Assembly: GCA_002422915.1 (NCBI GenBank)
Contig: DITV01000003.1
Span: forward strand, 1 to 9,612
Length of the DNA: 9,612 bases
DNA from: Candidatus Saccharibacteria bacterium UBA6175
GTDB taxonomy: Bacteria; Patescibacteriota; Saccharimonadia; Saccharimonadales; Saccharimonadaceae
Direction of reading: 5' to 3'
The notes under the pieces are model-generated. The model saw nothing but the letters and a program-made list of their open reading frames with translations, ran no database searches and had not been told where the DNA came from. Made by a program: the position numbers and the translations under genes. Shown here piece after piece: positions 1 through 6,043 of the stretch. The stretch's first letter is position 1. Every line of letters starts with the position of its first letter.

Positions 1-2
1 TT

Positions 3-79
3 TGGTGCGGGTACAGGGACTCTAACCCTGGACCTCGTCCTTGGCAAGGACGCGCTCTAAACAACTGAGCTACACCCGC
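3..79 (-). tRNA. tRNA-Gly (GCC), CCA encoded, unusual D and T loops
   Basis: A full cloverleaf of 77 nt folds on the minus strand. The acceptor stem is GCGGGUG/UACCCGC, the D stem GCUC/GAGC, the anticodon stem CGUCC/GGACG with loop UUGCCAA (anticodon GCC, glycine), and the T stem CAGGG/CCCUG. The discriminator is A and CCA is encoded. The D loop reads AGUUGUUUA, so position 19 is U instead of G. The T loop reads UUAGAGU, so position 56 is A instead of C. The two changes keep a Watson-Crick pair (U19-A56) where almost all tRNAs have G19-C56. G15-C48, G18-U55 and U54-A58 look normal. It lies just downstream of a good promoter (91-119) at the end of the coiled-coil gene. Confidence 0.95.
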
Positions 80-90
80 ATGCTCTGAAG

Positions 91-119
91 ATTATAGTTG
101 ATTGAGGCCGGAACTTCAA
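91..119 (-). promoter_or_regulatory. Promoter of tRNA-Gly
   Basis: A perfect -10 box TATAAT (96 to 91) stands 17 bp from a -35-like TTGAAG (119 to 114). The predicted start is near 84, about 5 nt before the mature tRNA end at 79. The -35 box covers the TGA stop codon (116-118) of the coiled-coil gene, so the tRNA promoter is built into the end of that gene. Confidence 0.75.
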
Positions 120-439
120 GAGAGTCCGGGCTTCGTACTGTGTTTTCTTAGGTCTTCGATCCAAAGCTCATGATTTTTGAGGGCTGTCTCGTGGCGATCA
201 AGTTGCACCGACTGAGCGGCGCGCTCTATTTCATCCGTATCAACTATTCCACGAACTTCATCAAAACGAGTGTTAAAGCCATCGAACTGAAAACGAATAC
301 GCTGCTCTAGACTTTCAAATCGGGCATCAACTCGCTCAAATTCTCGGGTCACATACACATACAGCCGCTCTATCAGAGCGTCCTGCTTTGTGAGACGACC
401 ATCAAGGTGGTTTTTGAGGTCGAGAATTGCGGCTTCCAT
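116..439 (-). CDS. Small coiled-coil protein of unknown function
   Basis: I do not recognise a named family. From the ATG at 439 the product has 107 residues, is highly charged and is almost entirely predicted helix. Phenylalanine and leucine recur at heptad-like spacing (ALIERLYVYV, REFERVDARFESLEQRIR, FDGFNTRFDEVR), which suggests an amphipathic coiled coil that may oligomerise. There is no signal peptide or membrane segment, so it is probably cytoplasmic. The frame is also open to a GTG at 481, directly after an in-frame TAG, which would add 14 residues. I prefer the ATG because the helix starts there and a degenerate extended -10 (TGG then TTAGAT) ends 6 nt before it, the same geometry as other leaderless starts in this window. 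Neither start has a clear ribosome binding site. It lies alone between two tRNA genes. Confidence 0.65.
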   Translation of the reverse strand: MEAAILDLKNHLDGRLTKQDALIERLYVYVTREFERVDARFESLEQRIRFQFDGFNTRFDEVRGIVDTDEIERAAQSVQLDRHETALKNHELWIEDLRKHSTKPGLS

Positions 440-510
440 ATATCTATCTAACCACGATGAGCCGTCCACGAGAAGCCTCACTACGCTTTCGTTAATCAGA
501 AATTAAGAGT

Positions 511-546
511 TAAAAGAAAAAGCCTGATCACGCAATAGGATCAGAC
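511..546 (-). terminator. Intrinsic terminator after tRNA-Phe
   Basis: On the minus strand an 8-bp stem, GTCTGATC paired with GATCAGGC (one G-T pair), closes a 9-nt loop. It is followed directly by TTTTTCTTTT. It starts 8 nt after the encoded CCA of tRNA-Phe and should end that transcript before the coiled-coil gene. Confidence 0.85.
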
Positions 547-553
547 TATTTCT

Positions 554-629
554 TGGTGGCTCCTCCCAGACTCGAACTGGGGACACAAGGCTCTTCAGGC
601 CTCTGCTCTACCAACTGAGCTAAAGAGCC
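554..629 (-). tRNA. tRNA-Phe (GAA), CCA encoded
   Basis: A 76-nt cloverleaf on the minus strand. The acceptor stem is GGCUCUU/AGGAGCC (one U-G pair), the D stem GCUC/GAGC, the anticodon stem GAGGC/GCCUU with loop CUGAAGA (anticodon GAA, phenylalanine), and the T stem CCCAG/CUGGG with the canonical loop UUCGAGU. CCA is encoded after discriminator A. The D loop has the normal G18-G19 and the T loop the normal C56, in contrast to tRNA-Gly at 3-79. Confidence 0.97.
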
Positions 630-662
630 GCATTCGCAACATTGTGCGTAGCGACGTTCTTT

Positions 663-691
663 ATTCTACTAGAGGTGAGGTGTTCTGACAA
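663..691 (-). promoter_or_regulatory. Promoter of tRNA-Phe
   Basis: A -35 box TTGTCA (691 to 686, 5 of 6 consensus) is separated by 17 bp from a -10 box TAGAAT (668 to 663, 5 of 6). The predicted start near 656 gives a 5' leader of about 27 nt before the mature tRNA. The promoter lies in the short gap between the SPFH gene stop (706) and the tRNA. Confidence 0.75.
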
Positions 692-705
692 GTGGGCGCG
701 AGTCG

Positions 706-1452
706 CTACTTGCCTTTGCCGCGAAGGGCGTCAATGAGCTCAATCGGGAACAAGAACATCGTCTTTTGGCTCGGCTCGGTGCTAATTCGCTCCAAGGTGT
801 TCAAGGTACGGAGGTTGATGGCAGCTGGAACGGCTCCAAGAATACGGGCGGCGTCGGCCAGCGTCTTCGAGGCCTGCATTTCACCATCGGCGTTAATAAT
901 GTTGGCGCGACGCTCGCGCTCAGCCTCGGCTTGCTTGGCCATGGCGCGTTTCATATCCACCGGAAGCTCAATGTTTTGCAATTTCACGTTCTCAACGTCA
1001 ATGCCCCACTTGTCGGTCTCAGCATCAACAATGTCTTTAATGCGCTTGCTGACTTCTTCACGCTTAGCAAGCAGCTCGTCGAGTTCGAAGTTACCAGTCA
1101 CGTCACGCAGCGCCGCCTGGGCAAACTGGCTAGTGGCATACACGTAGTTGGTGGTTTCAAGAACCGCTTTTTCAGGCACGATCACGCGGAAGTAGACGAT
1201 CGCATCAACGCCGATTGTCACGTTATCCTTTGTAATCACTTCTTGCTTCGAAACATCGATAGGCGTCGAACGAACATCGACGCGAGTCATTTGCTGAAAG
1301 ATGGGGATAATAACGCGTAGACCCGGCTGGCGCACACCGGTAAACTTACCAAGGGTCAAGACAATACCCCGCTCGTATTGCTTCACCACCTTCAGCCCAC
1401 TTAAAATAAAGATTGCGACGACGATCACGATTGCCCAGACAAATAGATCCAT
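706..1452 (-). CDS. SPFH/band 7 (stomatin/slipin-like) membrane protein
   Basis: The protein has 248 residues, the usual size of bacterial slipins. A single hydrophobic N-terminal segment (about residues 3-20, WAIVIVVAIFIL) anchors it in the membrane. It is followed by KVVKQYERGIVLTLGKF and PGLRVIIPIFQQM, the typical opening of the stomatin SPFH domain. The domain continues through VDVRSTPIDV and VTIGVDAIVYFRV to the helical QAEAERERRANIINADGEMQASK, which is expected to form the coiled coil driving oligomerisation. Known relatives scaffold membrane microdomains and regulate membrane proteases; the partner here is unknown. I chose the ATG at 1452 because AGGAGG ends 5 nt before it; a GTG two codons upstream overlaps that site. 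It starts 31 nt after ddl, so it is probably cotranscribed. No NfeD-like partner gene is next to it. Confidence 0.92.
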   Translation of the reverse strand: MDLFVWAIVIVVAIFILSGLKVVKQYERGIVLTLGKFTGVRQPGLRVIIPIFQQMTRVDVRSTPIDVSKQEVITKDNVTIGVDAIVYFRVIVPEKAVLETTNYVYATSQFAQAALRDVTGNFELDELLAKREEVSKRIKDIVDAETDKWGIDVENVKLQNIELPVDMKRAMAKQAEAERERRANIINADGEMQASKTLADAARILGAVPAAINLRTLNTLERISTEPSQKTMFLFPIELIDALRGKGK

Positions 1453-1457
1453 ATGCA

Positions 1458-1463
1458 CCTCCT
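1458..1463 (-). promoter_or_regulatory. Strong Shine-Dalgarno site of the SPFH gene
   Basis: AGGAGG lies 5 nt before the ATG at 1452 and decides the start. It is the only strong ribosome binding site I see in the window. Most other genes appear to lack one. Confidence 0.85.
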
Positions 1464-1483
1464 GTTTTATCTATAGTAGCAAA

Positions 1484-2620
1484 TTAGAATTGTCGTAGGA
1501 AGCTCGATGAGAAGCTGGTGGCAAGGGCCTTTTGTTCAGCGTGGCGTTGTTCGGCCAATTGGATGAGGTCGTTAACGAGTGTCACCGTTGAGATCCCGGC
1601 TGCTCGCCAGTTATGCGCATACAAACTTCCGGGGAGCGGATTCACTTCGTTGAAGTACACTTTTTTGGTTTTACTATCAATGAGGAGGTCAACTCGGGCG
1701 GTTCCTTGCAGACCAAAGGCTTTATAGATGTCAGCCGCTACCTTCAGCGAGGCAGTCTCGAGTGCAGCCGGAATCTTGGCGGGAAGTTCACTGTATCCCT
1801 GTGAGCCAGTATGCTTGCCCCCAGTTTTCTTGCCACCACCGCGAATATACTTGTTTTCGAAATCGAAGAAGTCGTCGGCCGTCGCAAGTGGACGCTCAAC
1901 GAGTGCCGGCTGAATGATCTTGTTGCCCATCATTGGCACCGTGACTTCAATCAAATTGTTCACTGCTTCTTCAACAATAATCTTTGTGTCATAGTGAGCG
2001 GCAACTTCAAGCGCGCTAGCAAGCTCGTCAGCATCAATAACCCGGGTGATGCCGATGCTGGAGCCAAGGTGCGCGGGCTTCACAAACAACGGAAACTTCA
2101 ATCCAACTCCCATTCGCTTCGTCTCTGCCTTGAGTGAATCAGTCACTGCGTCACGGCTGGTGAATAAGAACTTCGACGTCGGTATTGCACTCGCTTGAGC
2201 AACTTGTTTGGCAAGCACTTTGTCCATGGCAATCACACTGGCGTCCATGTCGGCGCCAACAAAGGGAATGCCGGCCATGCGCAGTAAGCCCATCAGGGAG
2301 CCATCTTCGCCGTACGAGCCATGCATCGCCGGAAAAGCCACGTCGATGCGTTGCTTGTTAATCGTCAAACCGCCATCAAAACTCACCTGTAACGGCTTGG
2401 ATTTTTTGACAAAGGCGTCAATATTTCCGCTGCTAAATAAGCGAACGTCTTTGAGCTCGTTACCCGACACCCATCGGCCTTCTTTTGTAATGTAGACAGG
2501 TACTACATTATACAAATTCGCCATAGCGAGTGGTTTCATCACCGACGAAATCGCGGTGATAATCGAGATGTCATGCTCTGTTGAGCGCCCCCCAAAGAAA
2601 ACAGCAACGGTTTTTTTCAT
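1484..2620 (-). CDS. ddl: D-alanine--D-alanine ligase
   Basis: This ATP-grasp enzyme joins two D-alanines with ATP in the cytoplasm, making the dipeptide that MurF adds to peptidoglycan precursors. The 378-residue product shows the N-terminal FFGGRSTEHDIS (Glu15 is the usual D-Ala contact), HGSYGEDG at 100-107, a central FPLFVKPAHLGSSIG, VEEAVNNLIEVTV, ARVDLL near 308-313 and the metal-binding NEVNP at 324-328. Two things differ from the common form. The loop after FFDFENKY is long and rich in Gly and Lys (GGGKKTGGKHTGSQG), and the motif usually written N-T-x-PG reads NPLPGSLY. It starts 18 nt after the murF-like gene and has no clear ribosome binding site, but an extended -10 box lies just before the ATG, so it may also be transcribed separately without a leader. 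Confidence 0.95.
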   Translation of the reverse strand: MKKTVAVFFGGRSTEHDISIITAISSVMKPLAMANLYNVVPVYITKEGRWVSGNELKDVRLFSSGNIDAFVKKSKPLQVSFDGGLTINKQRIDVAFPAMHGSYGEDGSLMGLLRMAGIPFVGADMDASVIAMDKVLAKQVAQASAIPTSKFLFTSRDAVTDSLKAETKRMGVGLKFPLFVKPAHLGSSIGITRVIDADELASALEVAAHYDTKIIVEEAVNNLIEVTVPMMGNKIIQPALVERPLATADDFFDFENKYIRGGGKKTGGKHTGSQGYSELPAKIPAALETASLKVAADIYKAFGLQGTARVDLLIDSKTKKVYFNEVNPLPGSLYAHNWRAAGISTVTLVNDLIQLAEQRHAEQKALATSFSSSFLRQF

Positions 2621-2627
2621 TGTTCTT

Positions 2628-2655
2628 AGTATACCAGTTTATTGATAATTGTCGG
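2628..2655 (-). promoter_or_regulatory. Possible leaderless promoter of ddl
   Basis: An extended -10, TGGTATACT (TATACT at 2633 to 2628), ends 7 nt before the ddl ATG. A -35-like CCGACA (2655 to 2650, matches GACA) lies 16 bp upstream, inside the end of the murF-like gene. With usual spacing transcription would start at or next to the ATG. Confidence 0.5.
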
Positions 2656-4072
2656 TCCAGTCGTTTTGCATGAGCACGATGTCACCCATTGCTACAAAGT
2701 GTTCAAGATTCGTATAGAATTCAAGTGGGTCGTCGACTTCAATCAGGCTGCCGGCAAACTTCTTTTTAGTGAGGCCGGTTTTGATGAATTCAGTGACCGA
2801 GTTCTTCATAAGCACCACCACATCGGCTGACACGGCAATCTGTTTTCCAATTTCCTCATGTACTGATTGCGCAGCGCTGCCCGTTTCCACCAGTCCTGGC
2901 GTCACGTAGACGCGGCGCTTCGCTCCTGAAGACTTTAAAAATGCCAGGCCGGCGGCGACGCCAAGTGAGTTACCGTTATACGTGTCATCGATAATCCAAG
3001 CACCGTGCAACGGCCGCGGATCCATGCGGTGTTCAAATGGCAGCACCCGGTGCATGCCGGCTTCAATCTGCGCCTTTGTAACCCCCAGGTCATGCGCCAA
3101 TGCAGCAACAGCACTGGTCACCCCAATGGTGTGTTCGCCAATCAGGCCAGTCTGAATCTCCAGTGTTTCTTTTCCCTTCGTGAGGCGAAAGCTGGTACCT
3201 TCAATTGACGTCGAACGGTGACTCACCTTCCACCCACCAACACCATCACGACTAAAGAAGAGCTTACTTTTGTTTTTGTAGCTCTTGACGAGCGGGCTTT
3301 CGGCATTCTTGTACAGCTTTTCTTTGGCGACAAAGTCTTCTATCTCAAAGATGGTTTGGGCTGTTTTCTCTAAGCTGCCAAAACTCTGCAGGTGTGCTTC
3401 GTTGATGCCTGTCACCAGCGCATATTCGGGTCGCACCAAGCGTGCCAGTCGCTGGACGTCGCCGGGCTTTTCTTCACCAAGTTCAAAAATCAGCACTTCT
3501 TCATTCCCTGTTAATTTCGCGGCAAACCGGCTTATGCCTATGTCGGTATTCATGTTTCCAGGAGTTGCGGCCGTTTCAAAACCTTCGCCGAGCACTTGGC
3601 GGAGCAGTTCTTTGGCGGTCGTTTTTCCAAAACTCCCAACGACAGCAATCCGACGCCCAGGGTGATTCGCTAATATCCGGTAGGCTCGTTTGATAATGCG
3701 GCGCTCCTGCGGTTTTTGGACGAGTACCCATCCAAAGAACAACGGAAGGGTGATGCCATAAGCGAGAATGAACGGCATCGCAATAAACAACGCAAGGGGG
3801 CCAGCGAGCAGCAGATATTCTTCAAAAATAATACCGATTGCCGCCAAGCTGGCAGCGAGCGTAATGATGACAATGCCCATCGCGCCCATAGCCACTTCTA
3901 AAAGCTTGATCTTTGCAGTGCGATCCAGTGTCCGCCGCTTCATCACGTGGCGAAAATCGTCAACCCGATGGAACCAACGAAAGTACCGACTCAACCGATA
4001 TTCAGTGTCTTGCAACATATAGAGCAGGCTGGCGACATAGGTGCGACTGTAGCGTGTCCAATAATATTTCAT
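2639..4072 (-). CDS. murF: Membrane-anchored MurF-type Mur ligase
   Basis: MurF adds D-Ala-D-Ala to the UDP-MurNAc-tripeptide. The catalytic core is clear: P-loop VVGSFGKTT (Gly146 to Thr152), GNMNTDIG (172-179), ELGEEKPGDV, RPEYALVTGINEAHLQSFGSLE, and later DDTYNGNSLG, which matches the MurF DDtYNaNP signature. The first 140 residues are not the normal UDP-binding Mur domain. They hold a basic aromatic segment (MKYYWTRYSRTY) followed by strongly hydrophobic stretches at about 58-82 and 86-118, so two or three membrane helices. By eye the carbamylated lysine expected in AKAKGEI of E. coli MurF is missing, because the matching stretch reads AQTIFEI. The start overlaps the hydrolase stop (ATGA), indicating translational coupling. 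With ddl just downstream, a MurF role is likely; a related ligase acting on another precursor is possible. Confidence 0.85.
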   Translation of the reverse strand: MKYYWTRYSRTYVASLLYMLQDTEYRLSRYFRWFHRVDDFRHVMKRRTLDRTAKIKLLEVAMGAMGIVIITLAASLAAIGIIFEEYLLLAGPLALFIAMPFILAYGITLPLFFGWVLVQKPQERRIIKRAYRILANHPGRRIAVVGSFGKTTAKELLRQVLGEGFETAATPGNMNTDIGISRFAAKLTGNEEVLIFELGEEKPGDVQRLARLVRPEYALVTGINEAHLQSFGSLEKTAQTIFEIEDFVAKEKLYKNAESPLVKSYKNKSKLFFSRDGVGGWKVSHRSTSIEGTSFRLTKGKETLEIQTGLIGEHTIGVTSAVAALAHDLGVTKAQIEAGMHRVLPFEHRMDPRPLHGAWIIDDTYNGNSLGVAAGLAFLKSSGAKRRVYVTPGLVETGSAAQSVHEEIGKQIAVSADVVVLMKNSVTEFIKTGLTKKKFAGSLIEVDDPLEFYTNLEHFVAMGDIVLMQNDWTDNYQ

Positions 4073-4830
4073 TTGAGGAACCTATCAATTGCGCTAAACG
4101 TTCCGGCTGCATCGTCGCTGTACACAAAGTGGCCCGCACCCGGCAGCACAACGAGCTCAGCTTTCTTCAGCTCTTTTTGCATCCGCTTGCCGTCAGCCAG
4201 TGGCGTTTCGGTATCGTGCTCGCCCCACACTAATAGAGTTGGTGTGTTGATGTGCGGCAAGTACCCGGCCAGATCTTCGTTAATCGTTTTCACAAACGTC
4301 TCTTTCATTGCACCGGCAAGTAAATAGTCGGTGCTCCCCGCTGATTTGTAGAGTGCGCCGCGTAGTGACTCGCGCACCCTGCCCATACCTGGCAGCGCCG
4401 TGGCGGCTTTGCCAACTTTGGCGATCGCGATGTAAGCATGCTTCTTCAGTGTCGTTGGTGGCTTAATGCCAGCCGCACCCATCAGTACAATCTTTTCTGG
4501 CTCGATAATGCTTGTTGCGGTCGCTTTGATAATGACACGGCCACCAAACGAATGGCCGAAGATCGCCGAGAGCTTCTTGATCTTTAGCTTCTTAATAAAT
4601 GCAGCGGTGAGGATTGCGTAATCCCCGACCGACCAGGCACGCGGTGGCACGGGGCTCGCCCCAAAGCCAGGAAAGTCGAAACGGTACACTAAGTGTCCGG
4701 TCTTCACCAAATGAGCTGCTAATTGGTCGAAGGTACCAAGCGATGCACCCCAGCCGTGCAATAACAAGACTGCCCGGCCCGCACCATCTTTTTTGTATTC
4801 GATTAGCTGTCCGTCGACAAGGACTTTCAT
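4069..4830 (-). CDS. Alpha/beta-fold hydrolase of the murF-ddl cluster
   Basis: A cytoplasmic alpha/beta hydrolase of 253 residues with no signal peptide. The oxyanion motif HGWG is at 25-28, the nucleophile elbow GHSFGG at 92-97 (Ser94), the acid in WGEHDTETP (Asp206) and the catalytic histidine in GAGHF (His234), so the triad is complete and the enzyme should be active. The cap region between about residues 120 and 190 is helical. The substrate cannot be read from the sequence. Such proteins are often named carboxylesterase or C-C bond hydrolase, but this is only family resemblance. Its ATGA overlap with the murF-like gene ties it to cell-wall synthesis. From memory, an equivalent hydrolase sits between ddl and murF in Helicobacter pylori. 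The ATG at 4830 follows an extended -10 box closely, with no ribosome binding site. Confidence 0.9.
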   Translation of the reverse strand: MKVLVDGQLIEYKKDGAGRAVLLLHGWGASLGTFDQLAAHLVKTGHLVYRFDFPGFGASPVPPRAWSVGDYAILTAAFIKKLKIKKLSAIFGHSFGGRVIIKATATSIIEPEKIVLMGAAGIKPPTTLKKHAYIAIAKVGKAATALPGMGRVRESLRGALYKSAGSTDYLLAGAMKETFVKTINEDLAGYLPHINTPTLLVWGEHDTETPLADGKRMQKELKKAELVVLPGAGHFVYSDDAAGTFSAIDRFLK

Positions 4831-4835
4831 ATCGC

Positions 4836-4864
4836 TTTATTATACCACCCCATACCGATATACT
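4836..4864 (+). promoter_or_regulatory. Leaderless promoter of rarA
   Basis: TATACT (4859-4864) ends 6 nt before the rarA ATG at 4871, so transcription should begin on the start codon itself. The best -35 at 17 bp is TTTATT (4836-4841, 3 of 6), which overlaps the -10 of the divergent hydrolase promoter. No Shine-Dalgarno site fits. Confidence 0.55.
4839..4844 (-). promoter_or_regulatory. Extended -10 promoter of the hydrolase operon
   Basis: TGGTATAAT gives a perfect extended -10; the hexamer ends 8 nt before the ATG at 4830. The transcript would start about 2 nt before or at the start codon, so it is leaderless or nearly so. A -35 match is weak (TTAGTA, 4866 to 4861), as is common with extended -10 promoters, and it overlaps the rarA -10 box. 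Confidence 0.65.
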
Positions 4865-4870
4865 AAGCCT

Positions 4871-6043
4871 ATGGAACGAGTCCCTTTGGCTGAACGAATG
4901 CGTCCGACGACCCTTGATGAAGTCATCGGGCAGACCCATCTTTTAGGTGACGCTGAAATTCTTCGCCAGATTGTTAAGAACCGTGAACCAGTCAGTCTCA
5001 TCCTCTGGGGGCCGCCCGGTAGCGGTAAAACGACACTTGGTCGCATCATCGCCAAAGAAGTTGAGGCTGAGTTCATTGAAATCTCAGCCGTAACCAGTGG
5101 GAAAAAGGATGTCGAGCGTATCATTGAACATGCTCGCCAAAACTGGAACCTTAACCTGCGTACCGTTCTTTTCGTTGATGAAATTCATCGCTTCAACAAA
5201 GCCCAGCAGGATGCTTTTTTGCCACATGTTGAATCAGGCCTCATCACATTGATCGGTGCTACCACCGAAAACCCGAGCTTTGAAGTCATCACTCCGTTGC
5301 TCAGCCGAAGTCGCGTCTTAGTACTCGAGCCGCATAGCAAAGAAGAAGTTACGGCTATTTTACAACGAGCCGTCGCACACGAAAACGCAGCCAAGCGAAT
5401 TGGTGACGATGCAATTGGCTACATCGCTGAGCTTGCCGGTGGTGATGCCCGTGTCGCCCTTGGAAACCTTGAACTGTCGTTAAGCCTCGCTAAAAAGGTG
5501 ACGATTGAAACGGTCAAAGCAGCCGCCCAAAAGCGCTTGCCTGGGTACGACAAAAAGGGTGACATGCACTATAACGTGATTAGTGCTTTTATAAAAAGTA
5601 TGCGCGGCAGCGACGTCGATGCGACGCTCTATTACCTCGCTCGAATGATCGATGCCGGCGAAGACCCGAAGTTCATTGCCCGCCGCATGGTCATTTTTGC
5701 CTCTGAAGATATTGGCTTGGCGGGAAACGGAGCGCTCGGATTAGCGCTCAATGCGTTTCAAGCGGTCGAACGAGTCGGCATGCCCGAATCAAGCTACATT
5801 CTCTTCCATGTTGCTGCAGCGCTTGCCAAAAGTGAGAAATCACGACAAACGACCGAAGCGATGGGCCGCGCCCAAGCACTTGCCAAAAAATATGCCGATG
5901 CAGCCGTGCCGCTTCATATTCGGAATGCGCCCACTTCGCTCATGAAAGACCTTGGCTATGGCAAGGGCTATAAATGGGAAGCAAGCTCGCAGCACGAAAA
6001 AGGCTTTCTACCTGACGAATTGAAAGACGAACGAATCTTCTAG
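4871..6043 (+). CDS. rarA: Replication-associated recombination protein A (AAA+ ATPase, MgsA/RarA family)
   Basis: RarA/MgsA is a clamp-loader-like AAA+ ATPase that acts at stalled replication forks and is related to eukaryotic WRNIP1. Counting from the ATG at 4871 (390 residues), the start MERVPLAERMRPTTLDEVIGQ is typical. Walker A is GPPGSGKTT (47-55), Walker B LFVDEIHRF (100-108), sensor 1 GATTENPSF (129-137) and the arginine-finger region LLSRSRV (143-149). The C-terminal helical and tetramerisation domains include HYNVISAFIKSMRGSD, DAGEDPKFIARRM and FASEDIGLA. It is somewhat shorter than the roughly 410-450 residues common in the family. The frame is open 26 codons further upstream, but that stretch overlaps the hydrolase start and carries the divergent promoters, so I reject it. 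Its TAG stop directly abuts the typA stop. Confidence 0.96.
   Translation: MERVPLAERMRPTTLDEVIGQTHLLGDAEILRQIVKNREPVSLILWGPPGSGKTTLGRIIAKEVEAEFIEISAVTSGKKDVERIIEHARQNWNLNLRTVLFVDEIHRFNKAQQDAFLPHVESGLITLIGATTENPSFEVITPLLSRSRVLVLEPHSKEEVTAILQRAVAHENAAKRIGDDAIGYIAELAGGDARVALGNLELSLSLAKKVTIETVKAAAQKRLPGYDKKGDMHYNVISAFIKSMRGSDVDATLYYLARMIDAGEDPKFIARRMVIFASEDIGLAGNGALGLALNAFQAVERVGMPESSYILFHVAAALAKSEKSRQTTEAMGRAQALAKKYADAAVPLHIRNAPTSLMKDLGYGKGYKWEASSQHEKGFLPDELKDERIF

Noticed and set aside
100..130. CCGGA/TCCGG inverted repeat as a terminator of the coiled-coil gene
   Set aside because: The stem is only 5 bp with a 12-nt loop and no T run follows; the region is better explained as the tRNA-Gly promoter.
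766..1320. 184-residue open frame on the plus strand inside the SPFH gene
   Set aside because: It is antisense to a clear SPFH coding region, shows no family resemblance, and is the usual shadow frame of a GC-balanced gene. The same holds for the many other frames opposite ddl, murF, typA and rarA.
116..4071. Recoded UGA (as glycine, as in some Patescibacteria)
   Set aside because: TGA closes the hydrolase and the coiled-coil gene at natural ends, and all large proteins are full length under the standard code.
4793..4870. 26-codon N-terminal extension of rarA
   Set aside because: It overlaps the start of the hydrolase gene and both divergent promoters, while the protein beginning at 4871 has the standard RarA N-terminus.
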